Shown here piece by piece: positions 20,250 to 28,917 of a DNA stretch of 64,000 nucleotides. The translations under genes were made by a program, and so were the position numbers. The stretch lies in NCBI RefSeq assembly GCF_008632955.1, contig NZ_CP043959.1:3162001-3226000 (forward strand), read 5' to 3'. The notes beneath the pieces are model-generated. The model made no database searches. It had not been told where the DNA came from and was given only the letters and a program-made list of their open reading frames with translations. Numbering within the stretch: the stretch's first letter is position 1; every line of letters starts with the position of its first letter. The stretch is from Streptomyces tendae (GTDB lineage Bacteria > Actinomycetota > Actinomycetes > Streptomycetales > Streptomycetaceae).

Positions 20250-20909
20250 ATGGCATATCAGGCAGGAGGGCAGCGGCCGGCACCGCGGCCCGGCCCCGGA
20301 ACGTCCGAGGCCCAGGCCTATCTGCAGGACTACGCCGTTCTGCTGGACGCCGTTCCCTTCCCCTCGCTGGTGGTGGACCACCGCTGGGACGTGCTGCTCA
20401 CCAACGGTGCTTTCCGGACACTTTTCCAAGGCGTGGAGCCGCATCCGACGGCCCACCCCGGCGTCAACTTCCAGCGGTTCGTCCTCTTCCACCCGGACGC
20501 CGCGGCCATCCTGGGTGACCACGAGGCGAGCTGGTGCCTGCCCATGCTGGCAGACCACGCGGCGACGGCCGAGCGCCACCCCCATGACCCCGTGCTGCAC
20601 GCCGTACGGCGCGACATCGCCCAGGACCCGATCATGGACGCCGCCTACCGGCAGGGCGTGCCGCACTGGCTGCGCGCCGTCGGCGAGAAGGCCGCCCGGC
20701 ACGACGGCTCCGTACGGCCGTTGCTGCACCCCGACCCGCGCTGGGGTGCCACGGACTGCCGCCTCGTCGTGGAGACCGCCTCCGTCCTCGAGGAGATGGA
20801 GTGCCGCCGACTGACGTTCGTCCTGCGTGAGGCGCCGCGCGCCACCGGCCGGGACCGCAGGGCCCGCCGGGCCGCCGGCCACCTGCGCGTGGTCCCCGCC
20901 GCCGACTGA
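20250..20909 (+). CDS. MmyB-like ligand-binding domain protein without HTH
   Basis: A 219-residue protein starting MAYQAGGQRP. The region LQDYAVLLDAVPFPSLVVDHRWDVLLTNGAFRTLF and the rest resemble the PAS-like ligand-binding half of MmyB-type regulators. Those normally carry an N-terminal XRE helix-turn-helix, which I do not see here; the DNA-binding part may be supplied by the divergent XRE protein. ATG at 20250 has GAGGGG 11-12 bases upstream; the frame opens earlier at 20184. Streptomyces MmyB proteins may bind fatty acid-like ligands, but nothing here shows the ligand. Confidence 0.68.
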   Translation: MAYQAGGQRPAPRPGPGTSEAQAYLQDYAVLLDAVPFPSLVVDHRWDVLLTNGAFRTLFQGVEPHPTAHPGVNFQRFVLFHPDAAAILGDHEASWCLPMLADHAATAERHPHDPVLHAVRRDIAQDPIMDAAYRQGVPHWLRAVGEKAARHDGSVRPLLHPDPRWGATDCRLVVETASVLEEMECRRLTFVLREAPRATGRDRRARRAAGHLRVVPAAD

Positions 20910-20964
20910 TCCCCCCACAACCGCCGCCCGCTTCCGCCCTGTTCCCGAGCAGTGTGATGTGTGA

Positions 20965-20970
20965 CATAGT
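20965..20970 (+). promoter_or_regulatory. -10 box of a leaderless promoter for the hydroxyproline operon
   Basis: CATAGT ends 6 bases before the GTG at 20977, and no ribosome site is present, as expected for a leaderless mRNA. The overlapping AT-rich stretch TGTGATGTGTGACATAGTAC is a plausible site for the GntR protein encoded at the end of the operon. Confidence 0.5.
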
Positions 20971-20976
20971 ACTGGC

Positions 20977-22140
20977 GTGAGCGAGTCGCTGACCTGCGAT
21001 GTCGTGGTGGTGGGCGCCGGGATGACGGGCGCCGCCTGCGCCCTGTACGCGGCTCGCGCCGGACTGGACGTCACCGTCCTCGACCGGGGCCCGGTGGCCG
21101 GGGGGACGACCGGCGCGGGGGAGGGCAACCTCCTCGTCTCCGACAAGGCACCCGGACCCGAACTGGACCTGGCCCTGCTGTCCACCCGCCTCTGGGCCGA
21201 GCTGGCCAGGGAGTCAGGCCCGGCGACGGAGTACGAGGCCAAGGGCGGCCTGGTCGTCGCCGGGACCGCGAAGTCACTCGACGCGCTGCTGGCGTTCGCG
21301 GACGCACAGCGAGCGGCCGGGGTGACCGCCGAGGCCGTCCCCGCCGACCGCCTCCACGACCTGGAACCCCGCCTCGCGCCAGGGCTCCCGGGCGGGGTGC
21401 GTTACCCGCAGGACGCCCAGGTGATGCCCGCCCTCGCGGCGGCCCACCTGCTGCGCGCCTCCGGTGCCCGCCTGCTCACCGGCCACGAGGTGACCCGGGT
21501 GCTGCGCGCCCGCGACGGCACGGTGCGCGGCGTGCGCACCCCGCGCGGCGACCTGCACGCACCCGCCGTCGTCAACGCGGCCGGCACCTGGGGCGGTGAA
21601 CTCGCCGACCGGGCCGGCGTGTTCCTGCCCGTCATGCCCCGACGAGGCTTCGTCCTCGTCACCGAACCGCTGCCGCCCCGCATCCGGCACAAGGTGTACG
21701 CCGCCGACTACGTCGCCGACGTCGCGGGCGACACGGCGGACCTGCTGACCTCCCCGGTCGTGGAGGGGACGGCCGCCGGACCGGTCCTCATCGGCGCCAG
21801 CCGGGAACGCGTCGGGTTCGACCGCTCGCTGTCGCTGCGGGCGGTGCGGGCCCTGGCGGCGGGGGCGACCCGGCTGTTCCCCTTCCTGGCCGGCGTACAG
21901 GCCCTGCGGACGTACGCGGGATTCCGCCCGTACCTGCCCGACCACCTTCCGGCGATCGGCCCCGACCCGAGGGTGCCCGGGCTGTTCCACGCCTGCGGAC
22001 ACGAGGGCGCGGGCATCGGGCTGGCGCCCGGCACCGGACTGCTGATCGCCCAGGCACTGACCGGGGCGACGCCGGACCTCGACCTCGCCCCCTTCCGCCC
22101 CGACCGCTTCCCCCGCCCCACGAAGGAGGCCGTCCGGTGA
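20977..22140 (+). CDS. FAD-dependent D-hydroxyproline/D-amino acid dehydrogenase, DAO-type subunit
   Basis: A 387-residue flavoprotein of the glycine/D-amino acid oxidase family. The FAD motif VVVVGAGMTGAACALYAARAG is at the N-terminus and the C-terminal FAD-contact region is HACGHEGAGIGLAPGTG. With the following ferredoxin-like and oxidoreductase genes it matches the three-subunit cis-4-hydroxy-D-proline dehydrogenase of bacterial hydroxyproline pathways. The product would be 1-pyrroline-4-hydroxy-2-carboxylate. GTG at 20977 appears leaderless. The stop overlaps the next ATG region, and five genes follow in one operon. Confidence 0.85.
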   Translation: MSESLTCDVVVVGAGMTGAACALYAARAGLDVTVLDRGPVAGGTTGAGEGNLLVSDKAPGPELDLALLSTRLWAELARESGPATEYEAKGGLVVAGTAKSLDALLAFADAQRAAGVTAEAVPADRLHDLEPRLAPGLPGGVRYPQDAQVMPALAAAHLLRASGARLLTGHEVTRVLRARDGTVRGVRTPRGDLHAPAVVNAAGTWGGELADRAGVFLPVMPRRGFVLVTEPLPPRIRHKVYAADYVADVAGDTADLLTSPVVEGTAAGPVLIGASRERVGFDRSLSLRAVRALAAGATRLFPFLAGVQALRTYAGFRPYLPDHLPAIGPDPRVPGLFHACGHEGAGIGLAPGTGLLIAQALTGATPDLDLAPFRPDRFPRPTKEAVR

Positions 22141-22430
22141 ACCCCCAGAAGAGCGCCGGGGCACGGCGCGCGTTCGACGTGACCTTCGACGGGCGGACGG
22201 TCGAGGCCCTGCCCGGCCGGACGATCGCCGCCGTGCTGTGGGCCGCCGGCGTCACCTCCTGGCGCACCACCCGCAACGAAGGGCGCCCGCGCGGGGTGTT
22301 CTGCGGGATCGGCGTCTGCTTCGACTGCCTGGTGACCGTGAACGGCCGCCCCAACCAGCGCGCCTGCCTGCTCCCCGCCCGCCCGGGCGACGACATCCGC
22401 ACCCAGGAGGGGACGGGCCATGAGGACTGA
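22137..22430 (+). CDS. (2Fe-2S) ferredoxin-like subunit of D-hydroxyproline dehydrogenase
   Basis: A 97-residue plant-type [2Fe-2S] protein. The cluster cysteines are C56, C61, C64 and C77 in GVFCGIGVCFDCLVTVNG..RACL. It corresponds to the small beta/gamma subunit of dehydrogenases such as HcnA or the hydroxyproline dehydrogenases. It starts in GTGA overlap with the flavoprotein before it and overlaps the larger subunit after it by 11 bases, so the three should be made together and form one complex. Confidence 0.9.
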   Translation: MNPQKSAGARRAFDVTFDGRTVEALPGRTIAAVLWAAGVTSWRTTRNEGRPRGVFCGIGVCFDCLVTVNGRPNQRACLLPARPGDDIRTQEGTGHED

Positions 22431-23808
22431 CCTCGCAGTGATCGGCGCGGGCCCGGCGGGCCTCGCCGCGGCCCTCGCGGCGGCGCGGCGCGGCATCCGG
22501 GTCACCCTGATCGACGCGGCGCCGCGGCCGGGCGGGCAGTACTTCCGTCAGCCCGCACCCGGGCTCCGCACGGAACACGCCCAGGTGCCGCGCAACGGCC
22601 GGCGCACCTGGACCCGGCTGCGGGACGCCCTCGCCGCGAGCCCCGTGGACGTACGGACGGACCACCAGGTCTGGTGCGTGGAGCGGGAGTCCGACGGGCT
22701 GACGGTGCACGCGCTGACCGGCCCGGAAGGGCGGGAGCCGGCCGAGGTGCGCGCCACCGCCGTGCTCCTGGCCACCGGCGGGTACGAGACGGTCCTTCCC
22801 TTCCCCGGCTGGACGCTGCCGGGTGTCGTCACGGCGGGCGGCGCCCAGGCCATGCTCAAGGGCGGCATCGTCACCCCCGGCCCCACCGCCGTGGTCGCCG
22901 GGACCGGCCCGCTGCTGCTGCCCGTGGCGACCGGGCTCGCCGCCGCGGGCGTCCGGGTGGCCGCCCTGGTGGAGTCCACGGACCCCGTACGCCTGCCCCG
23001 GCACGCCGGAGCCCTCGCGGGAAAGCTGCCCGAGGCCGCCGGGTACGCGGCGCGGCTGCTGCGCCACCGCGTACCGGTGCTGGCCCGGCACACTGTGGTC
23101 CGCGCCCACGGGGAGGACCGGCTGACCGGTGTCACCGTCGCCGCCCTCGACGCACACGGCCGCGTGCGGCCCGGCACCGAACGCCTGCTGCCCTGCGACG
23201 CCCTCGCGGTGGGGCACGGCATGCTGCCCCACACCGATCTCGCCGGGAGCCTCGGCTGCCGGCTCGACGGGACCGCCGTGGCCGTCGACGCCGAGCAGCG
23301 CACCGACGTGCCGGGCGTCTGGGCGGCCGGAGAGGCCACGGGCATCGGCGGGGCGGCCCTCGCGCTGGCGGAGGGACACATCGCCGGCCGTTCGATCGCG
23401 GCCCGGCTGCGGGGCAGGACGCCCGACCCGCGCGCCTGGGCGCCCGCCGCCCGGGCCCGCGCCCAGGGGCGCGCCGCGGCCGGGGCCCTGGACGCCCTGC
23501 ACACCCCACCCGCCCACTGGGCCGACGGCGTCACCGACGACACGGTGGTCTGCCGCTGCGAGGAGGTACCGGCGGGCGCCGTCCGCGAGGCCCTCCCCCT
23601 CGGCGCCGGCGACCTGCGAACGGTCAGACTGCTCACCCGGGCCGGCATGGGCTGGTGCCAGGGGCGTCTGTGCGCGCCTGCCGTCGCGGCCCTCACGGGG
23701 TGCGCCCCGACCCCGTACCGCCGCCCCTTCGCCCGCCCGGTCCCCCTGGGCGTCCTGGCGGCTCAGCACGACCGGCCTCGTCCCCGCTCCGAGGAAGGAT
23801 CCTCATGA
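22420..23808 (+). CDS. NAD(P)/FAD oxidoreductase subunit of D-hydroxyproline dehydrogenase
   Basis: A 462-residue flavoprotein related to HcnB and the alpha subunit of D-hydroxyproline or opine dehydrogenases. The FAD site is LAVIGAGPAGLAAALAAARRG at the N-terminus. A second [2Fe-2S] site is formed near the C-terminus by VCRCEE and GWCQGRLC, as in BFD-like domains. It accepts electrons from the DAO-type subunit and passes them toward the respiratory chain (inferred from the family). ATG at 22420 lies inside the end of the ferredoxin gene; its TGA overlaps the ATG of the DapA-like gene. Confidence 0.88.
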   Translation: MRTDLAVIGAGPAGLAAALAAARRGIRVTLIDAAPRPGGQYFRQPAPGLRTEHAQVPRNGRRTWTRLRDALAASPVDVRTDHQVWCVERESDGLTVHALTGPEGREPAEVRATAVLLATGGYETVLPFPGWTLPGVVTAGGAQAMLKGGIVTPGPTAVVAGTGPLLLPVATGLAAAGVRVAALVESTDPVRLPRHAGALAGKLPEAAGYAARLLRHRVPVLARHTVVRAHGEDRLTGVTVAALDAHGRVRPGTERLLPCDALAVGHGMLPHTDLAGSLGCRLDGTAVAVDAEQRTDVPGVWAAGEATGIGGAALALAEGHIAGRSIAARLRGRTPDPRAWAPAARARAQGRAAAGALDALHTPPAHWADGVTDDTVVCRCEEVPAGAVREALPLGAGDLRTVRLLTRAGMGWCQGRLCAPAVAALTGCAPTPYRRPFARPVPLGVLAAQHDRPRPRSEEGSS

Positions 23809-24696
23809 CCGATCACCGCCGCCCCTGGCGGGGAGTCCTCGTCGCCACCGCGCTGCCGTTGCGCGACGACCTGTCCGTCGACCTCGACCGGTACGCCGAA
23901 CACTGCGCCTGGCTCGTGGCCAACGGCTGCGACGGGGTCGTGCCGAACGGCTCCCTCGGCGAATACCAGGTGCTCACCCCGAGGAGCGCGCCCGCGTCGT
24001 CGAGACCGCCGTCGCCGCCGTCGGAGGGGAGCGGGTCATGCCCGGAGTCGCCGCCTACGGGTCCGCCGAGGCGCGCCGCTGGGCCGAGCAGGCCGGCGAC
24101 GCCGGGTGCCCGGCGGTGATGCTGCTGCCGCCCAACGCCTACCGCGCCGACGAGCGTTCCGTGCTCGCCCACTACGCCGAGGTCGGCCGCGCCGGACTGC
24201 CCGTCGTCGCCTACAACAACCCGATCGACACCAAGGTCGACCTGGTGCCGGAGCTGCTCGCCCGGCTGCACGGCGAAGGACACATCAGGGCCGTCAAGGA
24301 GTTCTCCGGGACGTCCGCCGCGCCTACCGGATCGCCGAACTCGCGCCCGGCCTGGACCTGCTGGCCGGGGCGGACGACGTGCTGCTGGAGCTCGCGGTCG
24401 CCGGGGCGAAGGGCTGGGTGGCCGGCTACCCGAACGCCCTGCCCCGGTCCTGCGCGGAGCTGTACCGCGCCGCCACCAGCGGCGACCTCGCCACCGCCCT
24501 GCCGCTGTACCGGCAGCTGCACCCCCTGCTGCGCTGGGACTCCCGGGTGGAGTTCGTGCAGGCCATCAAGCTGTCCATGGACCTGGCCGGCCGCCACGGC
24601 GGCCCCTGCAGGCCCCCGCGCGTCCGCCTGGACCCGGAACAGGAGGCGGCCGTCCGCGCCGCCACCGAGAAGGCCGTCGCGGCCGGTCTGGCGTAG
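23805..24696 (+). pseudogene. DapA-like deaminase (1-pyrroline-4-hydroxy-2-carboxylate deaminase), two one-base deletions
   Basis: A dihydrodipicolinate synthase/NAL family protein spread over three frames. Part 1 is MTDHRRPWRGVLVATALPL to GEYQVLTP; part 2 is EERARVVETAVAAVGG to IRAVKEFSG; part 3 is VRRAYRIAELAPGLDLLAGADD to the end. The breaks are at CCCC 23977-23980 and GGG 24308-24310; one more C and one more G restore 297 residues. The Schiff-base Lys (AVKEFSG) and the Tyr in VVAYNNP are intact. In the hydroxyproline pathway this enzyme makes 2,5-dioxopentanoate. ATG at 23805 overlaps the previous stop (ATGA) and has GGAAGG upstream. Sequence error is likely. Confidence 0.85.
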
Positions 24697-24710
24697 GGGA
24701 GGGGCCGGGC

Positions 24711-25712
24711 ATGCGCAGCACACTCGTCCTGCACGCCGTCGACTCGCACACCGAGGGCATGCCGACCCGGGTGATCACCGGAGGCATCGGCACCGTTCCG
24801 GGCGCGACGATGAACGAACGGCGCCTGTGGTTCCGTCAACATCGCGACAACATCGCGAAGTTGCTGATGAACGAGCCGCGCGGGCACGCGGCGATGAGCG
24901 GCGCGATCCTCCAGCCGCCGACCCGCCCCGACTGCGACTGGGGCGTCCTCTACATCGAGGTGTCCGGCTACCTCCCGATGTGCGGCCACGGCACCATCGG
25001 CGTGGCGACCGTCCTGGTCGAGACCGGCATGGTCGAGGTCGTCGAGCCGGTCACCACCATCCGCCTGGACACCCCCGCCGGGCTCGTCGTCGCCGAGGTG
25101 CGGGTCGAGGACGGCTCCGCCACCGCCGTGACCCTGCGCAACGTGCCGTCGTTCGCCGTCTCCCTGGACCGTGAGGCCACCCTGCCCGACGGGCGGACGG
25201 TGACGTACGACCTGGCGTACGGCGGGAACTTCTACGCCATCCTGCCCCTGGAGCGGTTCGGGCTGCCCTTCGAGCGGTCCCGCAAGGACGAGATCCTGGC
25301 GGCCGGGCTGTCCCTCATGGAGGCGATCAACGCCGAGGGGGAGCCCGTCCACCCGGAGGACGCGTCGATCCACGGCTGCCACCACGTCCAGGTGACCGCG
25401 CCCGGCTCCACCGCCCGGCACTCCCGGCACGCCATGGTGATCCACCCCGGCTGGTTCGACCGCTCGCCGTGCGGCACCGGGACCAGCGCCCGCATGGCCC
25501 AGCTGCACGCCCGCGGGGAACTCCCGCCGCACACCGAGTTCGTCAACGAGTCCTTCATCGGCACCCGCTTCACCGGCCGCCTGCTCGGCACCACCGAGGT
25601 GGCCGGACACCCCGCCGTGCTGCCGAGCTTCACCGGACGCGCCTGGATCACCGGCACCGCCCAGTACCTGCTGGACCCGCGGGACCCGTTCCCGGCGGGG
25701 TTCGTCCTGTGA
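24711..25712 (+). CDS. 4-hydroxyproline 2-epimerase (proline racemase family)
   Basis: A 333-residue enzyme that converts trans-4-hydroxy-L-proline to the cis-D form. The two catalytic cysteines are present: C91 in LPMCGHGTIG and C254 in DRSPCGTGTSARMA. A Cys/Cys pair separates epimerases and racemases from the dehydratases, which have Ser or Thr in the first position, and the DRSPCGTGTSA form is common in hydroxyproline epimerases. ATG at 24711 follows GGGGAGGGG, 14 bases after the deaminase stop. The stop overlaps the GntR start (GTGA). Confidence 0.9.
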   Translation: MRSTLVLHAVDSHTEGMPTRVITGGIGTVPGATMNERRLWFRQHRDNIAKLLMNEPRGHAAMSGAILQPPTRPDCDWGVLYIEVSGYLPMCGHGTIGVATVLVETGMVEVVEPVTTIRLDTPAGLVVAEVRVEDGSATAVTLRNVPSFAVSLDREATLPDGRTVTYDLAYGGNFYAILPLERFGLPFERSRKDEILAAGLSLMEAINAEGEPVHPEDASIHGCHHVQVTAPGSTARHSRHAMVIHPGWFDRSPCGTGTSARMAQLHARGELPPHTEFVNESFIGTRFTGRLLGTTEVAGHPAVLPSFTGRAWITGTAQYLLDPRDPFPAGFVL

Positions 25713-26377
25713 CCGCCGGCGGCCCCGCCCTGCCCGCCCTGGGCGGACGCGGGCCCAGCTACCGCGAGCGGGTCGCGGACGCCCTGCGCGCCGCGCTGAT
25801 CACGGGTGAACTGCGGCCCGGCGAGGTGTACTCGACACCGGGGCTCGCGGCCCGCTTCGGCGTCTCCGCCACCCCCGTGCGCGAGGCGCTGCTCGACCTC
25901 GCCAAGGAAGGGCTGGTCGACGTGGTGCCCAACAAGGGATACCGGGTCACCGCCGTCTCCGAACGGCAACTGGACGAGTACACCCACGTGCGCGCCCTCG
26001 TCGAGATCCCCACGACGGCCGCGCTGGCCGCAACGGCCGACCCGGTCGCGCTCGGCGCACTCCGGCCGGTCGCCGAGGAGATCGTCGCCGCCGCCACGGC
26101 CGGTGACCTGATCGCGTACGTCGACGCCGACCGGCGCTTCCACTTCGGCCTGCTGGCTCTCGCCGGCAACGGCCACCTCGTCGAGGTGGTCCGGGACCTG
26201 CGCCACCGCTCCCGGCTCTACGGACTGACCGCGCTGGCGGAACAGGGACGGCTGCGGGCGTCGGCGGAGGAGCACCTCGACCTGCTCGGCGCGCTGCTCA
26301 CCCGGGACACCGAGGCCGTGCGGGAGGTGATGACCCGCCACCTCGGGCATGTCCGAGGACTGTGGGCAGCGCCCTGA
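25709..26377 (+). CDS. GntR family regulator (FCD type) of the hydroxyproline operon
   Basis: A 222-residue regulator. The winged helix at the N-terminus includes YSTPGLAARFGVSATPVREALLDLAKEGLVDVVPNKGYRV, and the C-terminal part is a helical FCD ligand domain (HVRALVEIP, DADRRFHFGLLALAGN, RHRSRLYGL). It is translationally coupled to the epimerase gene by a GTGA overlap. It probably represses the operon in the absence of hydroxyproline or an intermediate, acting near the leaderless promoter before 20977. This role is inferred from position. Confidence 0.88.
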   Translation: MTAGGPALPALGGRGPSYRERVADALRAALITGELRPGEVYSTPGLAARFGVSATPVREALLDLAKEGLVDVVPNKGYRVTAVSERQLDEYTHVRALVEIPTTAALAATADPVALGALRPVAEEIVAAATAGDLIAYVDADRRFHFGLLALAGNGHLVEVVRDLRHRSRLYGLTALAEQGRLRASAEEHLDLLGALLTRDTEAVREVMTRHLGHVRGLWAAP

Positions 26378-26385
26378 CATCACTT

Positions 26386-26432
26386 CTTGCACCACCATGC
26401 AAACGGCTTGCGCTGCTTGCGCTACGCTTGCG
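26386..26432. promoter_or_regulatory. cluster of CTTGC operator-like repeats before the LacI gene
   Basis: An inverted pair TTGCA (26387-26391) / TGCAA (26398-26402) is followed by three direct CTTGCG copies at 26407, 26416 and 26427. The last ends 3 bases before the LacI start ATG. CTTGCAG-type repeats are the known operators of Streptomyces MalR/Reg1, also a LacI-family regulator. Autoregulation by the adjacent LacI protein is likely. Confidence 0.65.
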
Positions 26433-26435
26433 GCC

Positions 26436-27434
26436 ATGACGCGACGACTTGCTGTGGTGGCGAAGAAGGTCGGGGTCAGCGAGGCCACGGTCAGCCGGGT
26501 GCTCAACGGCAAGCCGGGAGTCTCCGAGGCCACCCGGCAGGCGGTGCTCTCCGCCCTCGACGTGCTCGGCTACGAGCGCCCGACCCAGCTGCGCGGCGAG
26601 CGCGCCCGGCTGGTCGGCCTGGTGCTGCCCGAGCTGCAGAACCCGATCTTCCCCGCCTTCGCCGAGGTCATCGGCGGCGCGCTGGCCCAGCTCGGCCTCA
26701 CCCCGGTGCTGTGCACCCAGACCCGGGGCGGGGTCTCCGAGGCGGACTACGTGACCCTGTTGCTGCAACAGCAGGTGTCCGGCGTGGTGTTCGCCGGCGG
26801 TCTCTACGCCCAGGCCGACGCGCCGCACGACCACTACCGGCAGCTCGCCGAGCGCAACATCCCCGTCGTCCTCGTCAACGCGGCCATCGAGCACCTCGGC
26901 TTCCCCGCCGTGTCCTGCGACGACGCCGTCGCGGTGGAACAGGCCTGGCGCCACCTCGCCTCGCTCGGGCACGAGCGCATCGGCCTGGTGCTCGGCCCCG
27001 GCGACCACGTGCCCTCGGCGCGCAAGCTGGCGGCCGCGCGGGCGGTGGCCGGCGAGGTGCCCGAGGAGCACGTGGCCCGCGCCATGTTCTCCATCGAGGG
27101 CGGCCACGCCGCCGCCACCCGGCTCATCGACCGGGGCGTCACCGGCTTCATCTGCGCCAGCGACCCCCTCGCCCTCGGTGTCGTACGCGCCGCGCGGCGC
27201 AAGGGGCTCGACGTGCCCGGGCAGATCTCCGTCGTCGGCTACGACGACTCCGCGCTGATGAACTGCACCGAACCCCCGCTGACCACGGTCCGGCAGCCCA
27301 TCGAGGCGATGGGCAGGGCGGTGGTGGAACTGCTGAACGCACAGATCAGCGGCAGCACGGTGGCCCCCGAAGAGCTCCTGTTCGAACCGGAGTTGGTGGT
27401 GCGCGGCTCGACCGCCCAGGCGCCCCGCGGCTGA
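26436..27434 (+). CDS. LacI family regulator of the alpha-glucan locus
   Basis: A 332-residue LacI-family repressor. The N-terminal helix-turn-helix and hinge read AVVAKKVGVSEATVSRVLNGKPG, and the periplasmic-binding-like sensor domain follows (RLVGLVLPELQNPIFPAFAE), ending with VVGYDDSALMNCTEPPLTTVRQPI. ATG at 26436 has no ribosome site and lies next to the operator cluster, so a leaderless or very short leader is likely. It precedes the sugar importer genes, with 136 bases between. It probably responds to an imported alpha-glucan oligosaccharide and is similar in character to MalR. Confidence 0.9.
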   Translation: MTRRLAVVAKKVGVSEATVSRVLNGKPGVSEATRQAVLSALDVLGYERPTQLRGERARLVGLVLPELQNPIFPAFAEVIGGALAQLGLTPVLCTQTRGGVSEADYVTLLLQQQVSGVVFAGGLYAQADAPHDHYRQLAERNIPVVLVNAAIEHLGFPAVSCDDAVAVEQAWRHLASLGHERIGLVLGPGDHVPSARKLAAARAVAGEVPEEHVARAMFSIEGGHAAATRLIDRGVTGFICASDPLALGVVRAARRKGLDVPGQISVVGYDDSALMNCTEPPLTTVRQPIEAMGRAVVELLNAQISGSTVAPEELLFEPELVVRGSTAQAPRG

Positions 27435-27570
27435 ACCCCGTACAGCTGTCGAATAATTTCAAATTGTGCGCGACATATTGCGGTCCGATGTCGTCGGTGC
27501 TTGAGTGTGCCCCGCCCACCGCTCCTGTTCCGAGGGGTTCACTCGCTCCTGTCCCTTAAGGGGTCCACCG

Positions 27571-28914
27571 ATGAGAAGCACCGGGATCCGCCGTACCCTC
27601 GTCGCGCTGAGCGTCGGCGCGCTCGCGCTGACGGCCTGCGGCTCGGGCGGCGACGAAGCCGCCGACGGCAAGACGCGCATCACCGTCAACTGCATGCCGC
27701 CCAAGAGCGCCAAGGTCGACCGCCAGTTCTTCGAGGAGGACGTCGCCGCCTTCGAGAAGAAGAACCCGGACATCGACGTCGTCCCGCACGACGCGTTCCC
27801 CTGCCAGGACCCCAAGACCTTCGACGCCAAGCTCGCCGGCGGACAGATGGAGGACGTCTTCTACACGTACTTCACCGACGCCCGGCACGTCGTCGACATC
27901 AACCAGGCCGCCGATCTGACGCCGTACGTCAAGGAGTTGAAGAGCTACAGCACCATCCAGCAGCAGCTGCGCGACATCTACACCGTCGACGGCAAGATCT
28001 ACGGCATCCCGCGCACCGGCTACTCGATGGGCCTGATCTACAACCGCGCCCTGTTCGAGAAGGCCGGCCTCGACCCCGACGACCCGCCCGCCACCTGGGA
28101 GGAGGTCCGCGCCGCCGCGAAGAGGATCGCCGCGCTCGGCGACGGCACCGTCGGCTACGCCGACTACAGCGCCCAGAACCAGGGCGGCTGGCACTTCACC
28201 GCCGAGCTCTACTCCCAGGGCGGTGACGTGGTGAACGAGGACGGGACCCAGGCCACCGTCGACACCCCCGAGGGCCGCGCCGTCCTGCGGACCCTCCACG
28301 ACATGCGGTGGACGGACGAGTCGATGGGCAGCAAGCAACTGCTCGTCATCAACGACGCCCAGCAGATGATGGGTTCCGGCAAGCTCGGCATGTACCTCGC
28401 CGCCCCTGACAACATCCCGATCCTCGTCAAGGAGAAGGGCGCCGAGTACAAGGACATCGCCATCGCCCCCATGCCCGGCGGCAAGGCCACCCTCGTCGGC
28501 GGCGACGGCTACATGTTCAGCAAGAAGGCCACCCCGGAGCAGATCAGGGCCGGCCTCAAGTGGCTCGACCACATGTTCCTCACCCCCGGTGACGGCTTCC
28601 TCGGCGACTACGCCCGCGCCAAGCAGAACGACGCCCCCGTCGGCCTGCCCGAACCCCGTCTGTTCACCGGCGCGGCCGACGCCAGGGACCAGCAGGCCAA
28701 GAAGGCCAACGCCAACGTCCCGGTGGAGAACTACCAGGCCTTCCTGGACGGCAACCAGAAGCTCGAAATGAAGATCGAGCCGCCGCACGCCCAGCAGCTG
28801 TACTCCGTCCTCGACGGCGTGGTCTCCGCCGTCCTCACCAAGGAGGACGCGGACATCGACCGGCTCCTGAAGGACGCCTCCGGCAAGATCGACGGCATCC
28901 TGGCACGGAGCTGA
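27571..28914 (+). CDS. ABC transporter sugar-binding lipoprotein
   Basis: A 447-residue extracytoplasmic solute-binding protein of the MalE-like family. The signal peptide ends in lipobox LTAC (Cys23) in ALALTACGSGG, so the protein is membrane-anchored outside the cell. The mature part has family features such as YGIPRTGYSMGLIYNRALFEKAGLDPDDPPATWEE and GGDGYMFSKKATPEQ. ATG at 27571 has AAGGGG about 8 bases upstream. The two permease genes follow closely, but no ATPase gene is present; Streptomyces importers of this kind commonly share the MsiK ATPase. The substrate is inferred to be an alpha-glucan oligosaccharide from the glycosidases downstream. Confidence 0.92.
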   Translation: MRSTGIRRTLVALSVGALALTACGSGGDEAADGKTRITVNCMPPKSAKVDRQFFEEDVAAFEKKNPDIDVVPHDAFPCQDPKTFDAKLAGGQMEDVFYTYFTDARHVVDINQAADLTPYVKELKSYSTIQQQLRDIYTVDGKIYGIPRTGYSMGLIYNRALFEKAGLDPDDPPATWEEVRAAAKRIAALGDGTVGYADYSAQNQGGWHFTAELYSQGGDVVNEDGTQATVDTPEGRAVLRTLHDMRWTDESMGSKQLLVINDAQQMMGSGKLGMYLAAPDNIPILVKEKGAEYKDIAIAPMPGGKATLVGGDGYMFSKKATPEQIRAGLKWLDHMFLTPGDGFLGDYARAKQNDAPVGLPEPRLFTGAADARDQQAKKANANVPVENYQAFLDGNQKLEMKIEPPHAQQLYSVLDGVVSAVLTKEDADIDRLLKDASGKIDGILARS

Positions 28915-28917
28915 CCG

